Notes under the pieces: generated by a model
Database searches by the model: none
What the model was told of the DNA's origin: nothing
What the model saw: only the letters and a program-made list of their open reading frames with translations
In this document: piece by piece, positions 1 to 8,806 of the stretch
Layout: every line of letters begins with the position of its first letter
Numbering within the stretch: the stretch's first letter is position 1
Source: Natrinema hispanicum
GTDB lineage: Archaea; Halobacteriota; Halobacteria; Halobacteriales; Natrialbaceae
Direction: 5' to 3'
DNA length: 64,000 nucleotides
Assembly: GCF_900111485.1 (NCBI RefSeq)
Contig: NZ_FOIC01000005.1
Coordinates: 62,001-126,000, forward strand
Program-made: the position numbers and the translations under genes

Positions 1-171
1 CCAGACCGAGCGCGGTCCCATGAGGTTACAGTGGAAAACGTCGGCCTCGAGTGTCGGTTCGGTCGTGTAGGTCAGGTCCAGTCGATCCAGCATCTTCCGC
101 TGGTGGACGACCGACTCGTGGATGCCGCCGGTGACGTGAGATTCGAGTTCGAAGTAGTGACTGATTTTCAT
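1..171 (-). CDS. Glycosyltransferase, N-terminal fragment cut by window edge
   Basis: Only the first 57 residues are in the window; the gene continues below position 1. It starts MKISHYFELESHVTGG and continues HESVVHQRKMLDRLDLTYTT, an N-terminus I associate with haloarchaeal family-1/4 glycosyltransferases that use nucleotide-sugar donors for surface glycans. No catalytic motif is visible because the protein is truncated, so the assignment rests on the N-terminus and on two following same-strand sulfatase-superfamily genes. It is the last gene of a minus-strand run (sulfatase-like 2, sulfatase-like 1, then this gene), with about 98 bp to the gene upstream of it. Confidence 0.6.
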   Translation of the reverse strand, partial: MKISHYFELESHVTGGIHESVVHQRKMLDRLDLTYTTEPTLEADVFHCNLMGPRSVW

Positions 172-269
172 ACCTGACCCTCCTGTACCGGGTGCTGGTT
201 ACCGTTGGAGATGCGAGACCGCCGCGGTGAGTCGACGGCCGGTGTTTTCGTCCCTGTTCGATCGCGGCG

Positions 270-1130
270 TCACTCGACTTCGAGCCACGGCACTTCCATG
301 AGCGCCGGGATGTACGTCTCGATGTGGTGTTCCCAGACGCCCTCCTCGCCGAAGGCTTCGCCGTGGTCTGCGGTCACGATGACGGTGCCGTCGAGGTCAT
401 CGACGATGTCGGCGACGGATTCGAGTGCGATCCGCAGGTTCTCCTCGTAGAGGGCCATCGCCGCCTCGCGCGTGCCGTTCGTGACGACCTCGGTGGGATC
501 GAGCTCGAGCCACAGGCCCGCTTTCTGTGCGAGTTCGCTGCCCTCGAGCCTGTCTTCGACTTTCGGACGGATCGTATCGCCGAGTGAGGCAAGCGCACCG
601 CCGCCACCATCCTCGCTTTGCTCGGCTTCCTCCTGTTTTCGAATCCCTTTCTGGATCTGTTTGAGTTTCTGGCCTTTGCCGCGTGCGAGATAGGGCGCGT
701 GGGGCTGCATGTAGTGGAGCACCGTCCGGTCGGCTTCCTCGACGGCACCCTGGTTGTTGTAGAACGCCTCCGCGATGCCGTCCGGCGGCACCGTGCCGAG
801 GTCATCGTCCCAGCCCGACTTCCACACGTCGAAGACGTTGCTGATGTGATTCGAAGCCGACCACTCGTAGTCACAACTGGCCCCCCACTTGAGCTCGTTT
901 AACGGGATGCCGAGGTCGTTGATGAACGGGTTCCCCGAGAAGTACGCGATATCGTGTTCCTCGGTGAAAGTTCGATAGGCCCACTCCGGCGTCGACGAGC
1001 CGACACTCCGGCGCTTTTCCAGCGTCCCGTCGAGATATTCGTCGTAGACCTCGCTGAACACGTCATACCGACACGCATCCAGCACGAGACAGTAGTCCCA
1101 CTCCGACTCGAGGAAGTGCTGGTCGTCCAT
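270..1130 (-). CDS. Alkaline phosphatase/sulfatase-superfamily protein (286 aa)
   Basis: A soluble metalloenzyme-like protein with the superfamily hallmarks at both ends: an N-terminal metal-ligand segment CLVLDACRYD (residues about 14-23) and a C-terminal VTADHGEAFGEEG (about 252-264) supplying the Asp-His pair. The LDACRYD start is typical of a haloarchaeal group linked to sulfatases and glycosyltransferases in polysaccharide loci. There is no CxPxR formylglycine signature, so true sulfatase activity is not shown; a phosphodiesterase or phosphotransferase role on surface glycans is equally possible. At 286 residues it is shorter than classical sulfatases (400-550). It lies between the glycosyltransferase fragment and a larger same-strand homologue, and may be co-transcribed with them. 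Confidence 0.75.
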   Translation of the reverse strand: MDDQHFLESEWDYCLVLDACRYDVFSEVYDEYLDGTLEKRRSVGSSTPEWAYRTFTEEHDIAYFSGNPFINDLGIPLNELKWGASCDYEWSASNHISNVFDVWKSGWDDDLGTVPPDGIAEAFYNNQGAVEEADRTVLHYMQPHAPYLARGKGQKLKQIQKGIRKQEEAEQSEDGGGGALASLGDTIRPKVEDRLEGSELAQKAGLWLELDPTEVVTNGTREAAMALYEENLRIALESVADIVDDLDGTVIVTADHGEAFGEEGVWEHHIETYIPALMEVPWLEVE

Positions 1131-1254
1131 TAGTTGCGACTATCTTTCGAACCAACCTATGTATTCTTGTTGGTTCCAGGAAAGTCACTAAAACAGCACT
1201 TTTCGGGCCTGTAAGCCGCAATACTGTCGGACAACGTCACGTCGGATCGACGTG

Positions 1255-2832
1255 TCACTCGAGGTAGCCAAGCTCCCGGAGCCGGTCGCGGGTCTCTTCG
1301 TCGGCCTCCTCGAGGGCGTCGACGTCGTCGGTATCGGTTTCGGATGGATCGTCCCACGCGCCGCCGGCGTTTGCCTCGAAGCGGGCAAGTGCCTGCTCGG
1401 TCGCAGCGACGACGTCGTCGTCGGCCGGCTCGACCGGTGACGTTTCGTCGGGATCCTCGCCGAGGCGGTAGCCCTCATCGGGGATGCGATCCGCGCGAAC
1501 ATACTTTGCGTCGGTGCTTCGGGCGGCACGGAGTCGTGAGTACGCGCGGTGGTCGTCGGGCAGGTCTATCCCGGCCTCGCTGGCTTTCTCCTCTAGGTGG
1601 TGCAGTTCGATGACCGGCTGGGCGTACTCGACGAACGCGTAGTCGTTCGCGTCGTCGGCCTCGAGGATCGCCTGTTGACCGGCATCGAGGTCGGCAGCCC
1701 CCTCGAAGGCGCGGTACTCGTCGGCAAGCAGCGAGCGCGTCGGGTCACGAGCGACGGCACCGGCAGCATCGCCAGCCAGACCGACCGCCTCGGGATCGAC
1801 ATCCAGCGAGTCCAACACGGTGTGATAGCAGTCGAGCAACTCAACGAGGTCGTCACGACGGTCGGCCTCGAGGTCGGGGTGTTTGACCAGTAGCGGGACG
1901 TTGATGAGGTGGTCGTAGAGGGCGAACTCGTGGCCGTAGAGGTCGTGTTCGCCGTGGAGTTCGCCGTGGTCAGCCGCAACGACGACGGTGGTGTCCTCCC
2001 ACTGCCCGGTTTCGCGCAGCCAGTCGAACAGCCGGCCGAGTTCGGCATCCATGTGGGCGATTTCGGCGTCGTAGAGCCCGCGGATCGCCGCCCACTCATC
2101 GTCGTCGATGTCTCGCGCACCGGAGTTGAACTCCTTGGAGTTCTGGCAGACTTCGTCGGGGTCGACGCCGGGGGCGAACTCCTCGCGGTATTCCTCGGGC
2201 GGGTAGTACGGGAGGTGGGCGTCCATCAGGTTGACGAACGCGAACCAGCCCTCGTCGCTGTCGCTGTCGTCGATAAATGACTTCGTGCGGTCGATGACCG
2301 ACGGCGTCTTCGAGTCGGCACTCTCGCCGCTGGCGAGTTTCGAGTGTGCCATCGCGCCGAGGTGGACGAGCTTCGATGCCAGATCGCGGAGGTAGTCGTT
2401 GTCGTTGATCGCCTGCCACGCGCTCGCGAGCGGCCCCGAAAGGACATCGCCGGGCAGCACCTCGAAAAAGGAGTCCTGCGCGTCGAAGCCGTCGGTAAGG
2501 CCGGTGTAGGGGGTGATCCAGGCGTTCGAGGAGTAACAGGCCGTGTCGTACCCGGCCGCCGACAGGACCGACGCGAGGGTCGTATCGCCGTCGAGATACG
2601 GACTGCCCTGATCGGCCCCGTGCTGGCTCGGATACTGGCCGGTAAACAGCGAGGCGTGTACCGGTAGCGTCCACGGCGCAGGTGCGATCGCCGATTCGAA
2701 GACGGTCGCCTCCTCGGCGAACCGCGAGAGTTCCGGCGTCGTCGCTCGCTCGTATCCATACGGCTCGAGGCGATCCTTCCGGACCGTATCCAGAACGACG
2801 AAGAGGACATTCGACTGGCGAGTCCTGTTCAT
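1255..2832 (-). CDS. Sulfatase-family hydrolase/transferase with Thr nucleophile position
   Basis: About 525 residues, the usual sulfatase length. The order of motifs is NVLFVVLDTVRKD near the N-terminus (metal-binding Asp), then PWTLPVHASLFTG at about residues 55-70, then VVAADHGELHGEHD near residue 300 (Asp-His metal site). In formylglycine sulfatases the second motif reads C/S-x-P-x-R; here it is T-L-P-V-H, so threonine sits at the nucleophile position as in phosphotransferase and phosphodiesterase branches. Hydrolysis of sulfate esters is therefore doubtful. I chose the ATG at 2832; a GTG four codons upstream is also in frame. No signal peptide is visible, so it probably acts in the cytoplasm. 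Confidence 0.8.
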   Translation of the reverse strand: MNRTRQSNVLFVVLDTVRKDRLEPYGYERATTPELSRFAEEATVFESAIAPAPWTLPVHASLFTGQYPSQHGADQGSPYLDGDTTLASVLSAAGYDTACYSSNAWITPYTGLTDGFDAQDSFFEVLPGDVLSGPLASAWQAINDNDYLRDLASKLVHLGAMAHSKLASGESADSKTPSVIDRTKSFIDDSDSDEGWFAFVNLMDAHLPYYPPEEYREEFAPGVDPDEVCQNSKEFNSGARDIDDDEWAAIRGLYDAEIAHMDAELGRLFDWLRETGQWEDTTVVVAADHGELHGEHDLYGHEFALYDHLINVPLLVKHPDLEADRRDDLVELLDCYHTVLDSLDVDPEAVGLAGDAAGAVARDPTRSLLADEYRAFEGAADLDAGQQAILEADDANDYAFVEYAQPVIELHHLEEKASEAGIDLPDDHRAYSRLRAARSTDAKYVRADRIPDEGYRLGEDPDETSPVEPADDDVVAATEQALARFEANAGGAWDDPSETDTDDVDALEEADEETRDRLRELGYLE

Positions 2833-2947
2833 TACTGGCCACACTTCGCTCCACGCAAATAAATCGATTGAAGGGGGTGACGCGACACGTTTCGACTGGG
2901 TCGGTGCCGATCAGATGTTTCAAGTTTACTGACGAGTCATATCCGGC

Positions 2948-3961
2948 ATGGACGATCGAAATCGGCGAGCATTTCTCATCGGCATCGCCGGAGCGATCGC
3001 GGCCTTCGCGGTTTTGTTTTTCCTCGTTGGTGCCCGTGACGTCCTCGACTCGTTGCTGTCGGCTTCACCCTCTCGGGTCGTCGCAACGTTTGCACTTGCG
3101 CTCGGCTGGCTGGCCGCCTGGAGTCTGATGCTTCGGACCGTGCTGGCCGCGCTCGATATCGAGATCCCGATCGGGAAGTCGTTTCTCGTCTATGCTGGAG
3201 CCGTCTTCGCGAACAACGTCACTCCGTTCGGGCAGGCCGGCGGCGAACCGATCGCCGCGTTGCTCATCTCGAAGACCTCCGACGCTCGCTACGAGACCAG
3301 CCTCGTCGGGATTGCGACCGTCGACGTCATCAACGTCGTCCCATCGATCTCGCTGATCCTCGTGGGTGTCGGCTACTACGCGACCACCGCGGCGATCGGC
3401 CAGCGCCTCGAGACGGCCGTCGGCTCGGCGGTCGTGTTGATCGGGGGCATCGTCATCGTGATGGGCCTCGTGTGGCGCTATCACCGGACGCTCGTCGAGC
3501 GACTGCCCGGGATCATTGCTCCCCGACTCGGCCGGCTCGAGCGCTTCGACTCCGAGACGCTTGAGGAAGACATCGCCGACCGACTGGGGCGGTTTTTCGA
3601 GAACATCGAACGCGTGGCAACGGATCGGTGGCGACTGGCCGCCATCATCGGCCTGTCACTGTGTGGGTGGCTCTTTCAGACGGCTGCGCTTACGGTCGCG
3701 TTCGACGCGATCGGGTACGACGTCTCGGCATACGTCCTGCTGTTTGTCATCCCGCTTGCGAACCTCGCAGGCGCTGCGCCGCTACCAGGTGGGCTCGGCA
3801 GTATCGAAGCCGCGTTCGTCACGCTGCTCGTGCCAACGACCGGGATTCCGGCGTCGGCCATCACCGCGGCCGTCCTCATCTTCCGGGGCGCGATTTACTG
3901 GATGCCGGTCCTGATCGGCGGGCTGTCGGTGTCGGCGTTCGGCGTCCGAGCGGTTCGGTAA
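2948..3961 (+). CDS. Lysylphosphatidylglycerol synthase-type integral membrane protein (flippase-like)
   Basis: 337 residues with about eight hydrophobic segments, starting right after MDDRNRRAF. The C-terminal APLPGGLGSIEAAFV (about residues 276-290) is the signature of the LPG-synthase transmembrane/UPF0104 family, seen in bacterial MprF membrane domains and at the C-terminus of haloarchaeal AglD. Family members are thought to move or modify lipid-linked substrates. There is no catalytic aminoacyl-transfer domain. It is divergent from the sulfatase gene, with about 115 bp between starts, so both may share a control region. With its neighbours it suggests a surface glycan or lipid-carrier function, which is inference. 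Confidence 0.8.
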   Translation: MDDRNRRAFLIGIAGAIAAFAVLFFLVGARDVLDSLLSASPSRVVATFALALGWLAAWSLMLRTVLAALDIEIPIGKSFLVYAGAVFANNVTPFGQAGGEPIAALLISKTSDARYETSLVGIATVDVINVVPSISLILVGVGYYATTAAIGQRLETAVGSAVVLIGGIVIVMGLVWRYHRTLVERLPGIIAPRLGRLERFDSETLEEDIADRLGRFFENIERVATDRWRLAAIIGLSLCGWLFQTAALTVAFDAIGYDVSAYVLLFVIPLANLAGAAPLPGGLGSIEAAFVTLLVPTTGIPASAITAAVLIFRGAIYWMPVLIGGLSVSAFGVRAVR

Positions 3962-4015
3962 GCGGCTGCTGGCCGACAGCGTCATTTCCGTCCGGCTCCG
4001 ATGACCTTTCCGAGC

Positions 4016-4510
4016 ATGTACCGTGAGGGTCACTCCGGTTTCAACGCCTTGCTCTATGCGCCGGTTCTCCCCCTCGTGAGCTCCGTCTGGTCGCTCGAGC
4101 TGGCGCTGGTTGGGGCGCTCGTGGCTGTTGGCGTCGCTAATATCCCTGATCTCGATCAGCCGCTTCCGCGCATACGCCATCGCGGACCGACCCATACCGT
4201 CTGGTTTGCTCTCCTCGTCGGGCTGGTCACGGGCATCGGCACCGACCTCCTCGTCCCCGCGACGCCGGTGGCGTTCCGGTTTGGCTTCATCGTCGGCACC
4301 GGTGGCATCCTCGCCCACCTCGCCGGCGACGTCGTGACCCCCATGGGGATCAGCCCGTTTGCCCCGCTCTGGCGGTATCATGTCACGCTCGAGTGGTTCA
4401 AATCCAAGAACAGCCGGATCAATCGGGCGTTTTTGCTCGTCGGCTCGAGTGCGCTGTTCGCGTCACTACTTTTGACGATGGGGCTGTCGGCGGTCGTTCC
4501 GGCGAGTTGA
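4016..4510 (+). CDS. DUF457/YdjM-type membrane-bound metal-dependent hydrolase
   Basis: About 164 residues with four hydrophobic segments and the family metal motifs NIPDLDQ (Asp pair) and HRGPTHTVW (His pair). I started at MYREGHSGFNALLY because homologues begin with a similar M-x-R-x-G-H; an ATG five codons upstream at 4001 is possible. The family is annotated as metal-dependent hydrolase, though the substrate is unknown. It follows the LPG-synthase-like gene by about 55 bp on the same strand and converges on a second DUF457 protein, 54 bp from the other stop codon. Confidence 0.75.
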   Translation: MYREGHSGFNALLYAPVLPLVSSVWSLELALVGALVAVGVANIPDLDQPLPRIRHRGPTHTVWFALLVGLVTGIGTDLLVPATPVAFRFGFIVGTGGILAHLAGDVVTPMGISPFAPLWRYHVTLEWFKSKNSRINRAFLLVGSSALFASLLLTMGLSAVVPAS

Positions 4511-4564
4511 TCGTTGATCGGTACCGGCCATCCGGCCACGCCCGGTTTCGGGTCGACTCGAGGC

Positions 4565-5032
4565 CTAGATCGACCGCTGCTCGTCTGTGTCCCAGACGAG
4601 GAGTGCGATCGACGCGGTCCAGAGGAAGACTGTCGCGGTCGGGCTGTGGACCGGCAAGCCGGGACTCCAACTTGTCCGAAGCGGAAACAGGACGTCGATC
4701 CCTTTCGGCGACAGCGAGTCGATCGCGAGATGGGAACCGAGTGCCAGCCCGATGGCGAGCGCGACGCGTCGACCGATCGTCGAAGTCTGCTGACGACCGA
4801 CGGCATACCCGCCAGCGACCACTGCCAGCGCGAACAGTGGCGTGTGAGTGATCCCGCGGTGAACGAACGGCCAGGCCCAGTCCGCTGGAAAGAGAAAGTC
4901 GGCGTCCGGAAGCAGTCCGAAGACGAGCCCGATCCGCGGGTCTGCGTCGGTGAGCCCGGCAACGAGGGCGTAGCCGACGAACGCGTGGGTCGCGAACGCA
5001 CCCGTCAGAAACAATGCACGTCCGAGCTCCAT
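4565..5032 (-). CDS. Second DUF457-type metal-dependent membrane protein
   Basis: About 155 residues with four or five hydrophobic helices and the same motif order as the convergent neighbour: GLLPDADFLFP, then FVHRGITHTPLF, plus AIDSLSPKGIDVLFP near the C-terminus. These His and Asp residues are the family's predicted metal ligands. The ATG at 5032 (MELGRALF) fits a TATA-like CATAAACTATG at about 5060-5070 on this strand, giving a very short leader; an ATG at 5047 also exists. Its stop is a TAG inside one of the rare CTAG tetranucleotides. Two distinct family members end to end suggest an old inverted duplication. Confidence 0.75.
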   Translation of the reverse strand: MELGRALFLTGAFATHAFVGYALVAGLTDADPRIGLVFGLLPDADFLFPADWAWPFVHRGITHTPLFALAVVAGGYAVGRQQTSTIGRRVALAIGLALGSHLAIDSLSPKGIDVLFPLRTSWSPGLPVHSPTATVFLWTASIALLVWDTDEQRSI

Positions 5033-5234
5033 CAGCGATGGTTTCAACGGGTATCACCACATAGTTTATGCTCTCCGAAGGCGGGAGCGACGGACAGACA
5101 AGTGGCCATACCCGGTGTGTGATTCGCCGGTCAACTCGGCACATCACGACAGCGATTCGCGGCGACGGCCTGCCAGCGCGATCGCCGGAAGCGAATCAAC
5201 AATGCTTACATTCGGGACGAACTACGCACGGGTT

Positions 5235-5756
5235 ATGTATCCGTTGCAACTCGAGGGGATGCCGCCCTGGCTCGAGTCGATGCTGACGTCAGAACTCGCG
5301 CTTGCGGTGTTTTTCGGTATCTGTGTCCTCGAGGGTGCGATGCTGCTGCGATTTATGCCGAGCGAACTCGTCGTCCCGGCCGCACTGGCGCTGATCGGGT
5401 CGTCGATGCCGAAAGTGGTGACGATCGTCGCGATTGCGGTCGCCGGGACGACGATCGGCCAGTTCGGCCTGTTCTGTCTCGTCCGCCGCGCTGGCCGGGA
5501 GTACGTCCTCCGAAAGAGCTGGTTTCCCGTCACCGAGTCGCGACTCGAGCGGTTCGACGGCTGGTTCGATCGCTGGGGCGCAGTGGCTGTCGCCGTAAGC
5601 AACACGATGTTGTTCGTCCGCGGGCTACTGACCGTCCCTGCGGGACTCTCGGAGATGGACGGCCGCGCGTTCGTCGCGCTGTCGGCGATCGGCTCGCTGT
5701 CGTTCCAGTCGATTCTCGCGGCGCTGTATCTCGTTGGTGGCCACCTGTTGGCGTGA
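5235..5756 (+). CDS. DedA/SNARE-associated (VTT) family membrane protein
   Basis: About 173 residues from MYPLQLEGMPPWLES. It carries the VTT-domain features: an N-terminal amphipathic stretch, LRFMPSELVVPAALAL, and the conserved FVRGLLTVPAGLSEM with its Arg-Gly pair, followed by a C-terminal helix ending VGGHLLA. DedA proteins act in membrane lipid scrambling and proton-motive-force homeostasis in bacteria; polyprenyl-phosphate recycling has been shown for some members. Upstream in-frame ATGs at 5115 and 5202 would add a low-complexity, non-hydrophobic extension, so I chose 5235. It stands alone between divergent and convergent minus-strand genes. Confidence 0.8.
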   Translation: MYPLQLEGMPPWLESMLTSELALAVFFGICVLEGAMLLRFMPSELVVPAALALIGSSMPKVVTIVAIAVAGTTIGQFGLFCLVRRAGREYVLRKSWFPVTESRLERFDGWFDRWGAVAVAVSNTMLFVRGLLTVPAGLSEMDGRAFVALSAIGSLSFQSILAALYLVGGHLLA

Positions 5757-5794
5757 TCGGTCGACGAAAAACGGACGGCAGCTCTCGAGGGTAG

Positions 5795-7234
5795 TTACTC
5801 GCCGCCCTGTCGGTAGACCGGCAGCCGGAACCGGACGCCGGCGTCGCGGAGTTGCCACTTGATCTCGAAGCCGGCCCACGAGAGGCCGGTCAGCAGCGCA
5901 ACGCCAATTGCGGCGAACTCGGAGGCCCCCATCCAGACTGGACTCACGAACAGCAGGGCGTTGTAGATCCGATGTGGGAGGATCGTCTCGACGAAATCGC
6001 CGAGGAACTCGAAGGGGCTAAACTCGAGTTCGCCCCCCTCGCCGCCGCCACCGCCGCTGCTGGTCTCGGCTGCGGTTCGGTTCTCGAGGCCGAGCGCGGC
6101 CGCGCTCTGGCCGGTGCTTTCGTCACCAGCCTCGAGGCGTTCGGCTTCGTAGGGGAGTGACGAGCCGACCTCCCAGACGATGTCGCCGGACTCGTTGACC
6201 TCGATGACGCGGTTGCCGTGGGTGTCTGCGATCAGCGTGTTGCCGTTTGGAAGCCGGTCGGCGTCCCGTGGCCACTGGATCTGATCGTCTTCCCACAGCC
6301 AGGTCTGCTTCCACTCGCCGTCCTCACGCTGAAACTCCTTGATCTGGGCATTTTCAGAGTCGGCAACGAGGACTGCCGGCCCGCCTTGGCTCTCAGGGAT
6401 GTAGTCGGGGTTGTGCTGTTCGTGGAGGATGTCGTACTCGTTTTCCGACCCGAGCGTCCAGTCCTCGAGCAGTCCGTCTTCCCGATCGAGGAAGACGACC
6501 TGGTCTTGGTTGCGCAGACTGGCCATGATCCGGCCCTCCATCTGCCCGCTCTCGATGTACTCGACGTCGTTGATGTGTGCCCAGTCACGGGGCCAGGAGT
6601 GGCCGCCCTCGAGCGGGAAGTCGCTCTGGGCGTCCCAGAGCCACTCGACGACCGCCGTCTCGGTGTTGACGATGAAGACCTGATCGGCGACCATGTCGGC
6701 GACGACGAAGTGGGTCTCGTTGATGCGGTCGACGTCGTGCCACTCCCCAGCGTACTCCTTGTAGTCGTAGCGCTCGTAGAGCACCTCCACCTCACCTGTC
6801 TCGAGGTCGGCGCGCTCGATGACGTTGCGGGTACACGGTGGAGCGCCACAGTTGGCACCTTCGGTGTGAATCGTATCCGTCGCGGCGTATTCGACGGTTA
6901 ACGGATCACCCTCGACAGGATCGACGTCGAAGTACTTCGTCCGCGAGTTGTTGTAGTAGAGGACCTCGCCGTTGGGCTGATAGGCGGTGATCGTCCCGGC
7001 GCGGCCGGATTCGGTGACGACCGTGTGGTTCTCTGTCTGCGGTGCGTTCGGGACGCCTTCTCTCGAGGCCGTCGAAACGCCTTCTCCCGCTGCGCTGGCG
7101 ACGACGGCGGCAGACAAAAGAACGAGGACGACGAACGCAGCCCGGAGCCGGGTTCTCGTTATTTCCGACCGGACCCGCTCGAGCGACGGAAGCGATTGTT
7201 CGGTCACGGTATTCTCACCATCTCGTTTCGGCAT
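5795..7234 (-). CDS. Membrane-anchored arylsulfotransferase (ASST-type) beta-propeller protein
   Basis: 479 residues. A hydrophobic helix (about 31-51) is followed by a large extracytoplasmic domain with repeated propeller-like segments such as DWAHINDVEYIESG and LPNGNTLIADTHGNRVIEV, then a second hydrophobic segment near 430-455. The layout matches haloarchaeal arylsulfotransferase-family (ASST) proteins, which in bacteria transfer sulfate from phenolic esters without PAPS. Conserved His residues (for example WPRDWAHIND and LHEQHNPDY) would be the catalytic candidates. A Glu-Gly-rich linker precedes the C-terminal helix. Together with the sulfatase-like genes 3 kb away it hints at sulfated surface molecules, which is inference. 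Confidence 0.75.
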   Translation of the reverse strand: MPKRDGENTVTEQSLPSLERVRSEITRTRLRAAFVVLVLLSAAVVASAAGEGVSTASREGVPNAPQTENHTVVTESGRAGTITAYQPNGEVLYYNNSRTKYFDVDPVEGDPLTVEYAATDTIHTEGANCGAPPCTRNVIERADLETGEVEVLYERYDYKEYAGEWHDVDRINETHFVVADMVADQVFIVNTETAVVEWLWDAQSDFPLEGGHSWPRDWAHINDVEYIESGQMEGRIMASLRNQDQVVFLDREDGLLEDWTLGSENEYDILHEQHNPDYIPESQGGPAVLVADSENAQIKEFQREDGEWKQTWLWEDDQIQWPRDADRLPNGNTLIADTHGNRVIEVNESGDIVWEVGSSLPYEAERLEAGDESTGQSAAALGLENRTAAETSSGGGGGEGGELEFSPFEFLGDFVETILPHRIYNALLFVSPVWMGASEFAAIGVALLTGLSWAGFEIKWQLRDAGVRFRLPVYRQGGE

Positions 7235-7384
7235 GCCGTTTGGGGACCCATTGCCCTTTGTTTCCTGATCAAGATATTAGTACGTTGTTGAACGTTCTAT
7301 TTTCCGTGGGAGGGGAACCACATCGTGCCTGTCCCAACAGCGACTCGAGCGCTCGTTCTGGCGGGTAACATGGTCTTGATAGTA

Positions 7385-8260
7385 TTACGCCTGCTCGTCC
7401 GCCCGCGTGGTCAGGACGGGCACCGGCGATGTGCGGATCACTCGCTCGGTGAAGCTCCCGAGGAGGTGTCGGTCGAGGCCTGTGTGGCCGTGTGTCCCCA
7501 TCACGACGAGGTCGATCCCCGCCTCGTCGGCATAGCTTGTGACCTCCCGGGGCATCGAGCCGGTCACGATGGTCGTCGTGACGTCGTCGACGCCCGCCTG
7601 CGTGGCGGTCGCCGCTGCCTCGTCGAGAACCGTCTGGATGTTCTCCTCGAGTTGCTCGGAGAGCTGTGCCGATTCCGTATCACCGACCTCCGGGAGTTCG
7701 TCGACGATAGACAGCAAGTGGAGTGTCGCACCGGTACGTTCGGCGACCGTCGCTGCCAGTTTCAGCGCCGCCGTTGCATGGTCGCTCCCATCGGTCGGAA
7801 CGAGCACGTCGGTGTAGGGGTACGTCGGCGTCACACCGTCGGCTGCTCGAACCGTCATCACCGGTACTGGGCTTCTGTTTACGACGTGATCCGTGACGCT
7901 CCCGAGAACGTATTCTCCCAGTCCGCGCCGACCGTGGGCACCCATCGCGATGAACTCGAACTCGTCGGCGCTGACGTAGTCGACGATCGTCGGCCGGGGA
8001 TCACCCTGGACGACGTCCGTGACCACGGACACGCCGCGTTCCTCGGCGAGCGCGGCAGCCTCCGAGACGAGCGAGTCGCCCTCCTCCTCGAGGACGTCGA
8101 CGACGTCAGTACCGAGTCGAGTGAGGCTCGGTTGGTTCGTGTCCGCGACGTGAAGCAGGTGGACGGTCGCGTCCCGGTCGCAGGCGATGTCGAGGGTGTG
8201 CTCGAGTGCTGCGGTTGCGGGGTCACTCCCGTCGGTCGGGACGAGAAAGCGAGGTGGCAT
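7385..8260 (-). CDS. Tandem-domain universal stress protein (UspA)
   Basis: 291 residues made of two UspA domains. Each begins with the P-T-D-G-S-D signature (FLVPTDGSDPATAAL and VLVPTDGSDHATAAL) and each keeps the G-x2-G-x9-G-S nucleotide-binding motif (GAHGRRGLGEYVLGS and GTHGHTGLDRHLLGS), so both halves are predicted to bind ATP. Such proteins are stress-responsive nucleotide-binding regulators. The ATG at 8260 is preferred over upstream in-frame starts because it begins the first domain and a TATA-like box lies about 27 bases upstream, implying a leaderless mRNA. It is monocistronic by spacing; the next minus-strand gene ends at 8398. Confidence 0.9.
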   Translation of the reverse strand: MPPRFLVPTDGSDPATAALEHTLDIACDRDATVHLLHVADTNQPSLTRLGTDVVDVLEEEGDSLVSEAAALAEERGVSVVTDVVQGDPRPTIVDYVSADEFEFIAMGAHGRRGLGEYVLGSVTDHVVNRSPVPVMTVRAADGVTPTYPYTDVLVPTDGSDHATAALKLAATVAERTGATLHLLSIVDELPEVGDTESAQLSEQLEENIQTVLDEAAATATQAGVDDVTTTIVTGSMPREVTSYADEAGIDLVVMGTHGHTGLDRHLLGSFTERVIRTSPVPVLTTRADEQA

Positions 8261-8284
8261 ACTCGAGCGTTCGGGACGGACCTG

Positions 8285-8293
8285 CTTATATAC
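8285..8293 (-). promoter_or_regulatory. TATA-like promoter box of the UspA gene
   Basis: The minus strand reads GTATATAAG here, centred about 28 bases before the ATG at 8260. This is the distance expected for archaeal TBP binding with transcription starting at or next to the start codon. Confidence 0.65.
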
Positions 8294-8397
8294 TGTTGGC
8301 CAACAGTCAGTGAATACCCGGTCGCTCTCGGTTCTCGGTACGGGGTGTCGAACGCAAAATAGAGGATACCGCTCTGCCCGCAGACGGCGTCGAGTCG

Positions 8398-8697
8398 CTA
8401 GACGGTTTCGACGCGAATTTCGCCGGCTGCTGTGACGGTCACCAGACACCCGCTGTACTCGAAGGACACTGCGCCGTTGGGGCGGAGGCCGTTCGCACGC
8501 GGTTCGAACAGTCGCTCGAGCGCGTCGGCGTTGATCGAATAATGCAGTGGCTCGAGTTCAGTGATGTCTTCGTCTAAGAATGTTGCGACGGCGTCCGCGA
8601 CGGCGACGCTAAGCGGTTCGTCGCCGAGTCGATCGTAGTGCATGGAATGGTGATCCCCAATCTCGGTCGCCGGTGTTGGTGAACTCATCTTGCTCAT
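8398..8697 (-). CDS. Small HalOD1 output-domain protein (99 aa)
   Basis: A 99-residue protein consisting of one HalOD1-like domain: a helix with SVAVADAVATFLDEDITELEPLHYSINADALERLF (quoted here only as residues about 30-64) and a two-strand end GAVSFEYSGCLVTVTAAG. HalOD1 is a haloarchaeal output module found alone or in signalling proteins. I use the ATG at 8697 (MSKMSSPTPA). It lies 110 bp downstream of the large Bat-type regulator on the same strand, the same order as the pair at 48.2-49.3 kb. Its stop TAG lies in a CTAG site. Confidence 0.7.
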   Translation of the reverse strand: MSKMSSPTPATEIGDHHSMHYDRLGDEPLSVAVADAVATFLDEDITELEPLHYSINADALERLFEPRANGLRPNGAVSFEYSGCLVTVTAAGEIRVETV

Positions 8698-8806
8698 AGC
8701 ATATACGTACCCCCAGTACGGTGGTGGGAAGTCGTTTCGTGGTTCAATAGTCGTTGTAAAGAACCTACTTGTTAACTGTGTAAGGGCCGCCACAGCAGCT
8801 GGTTAA

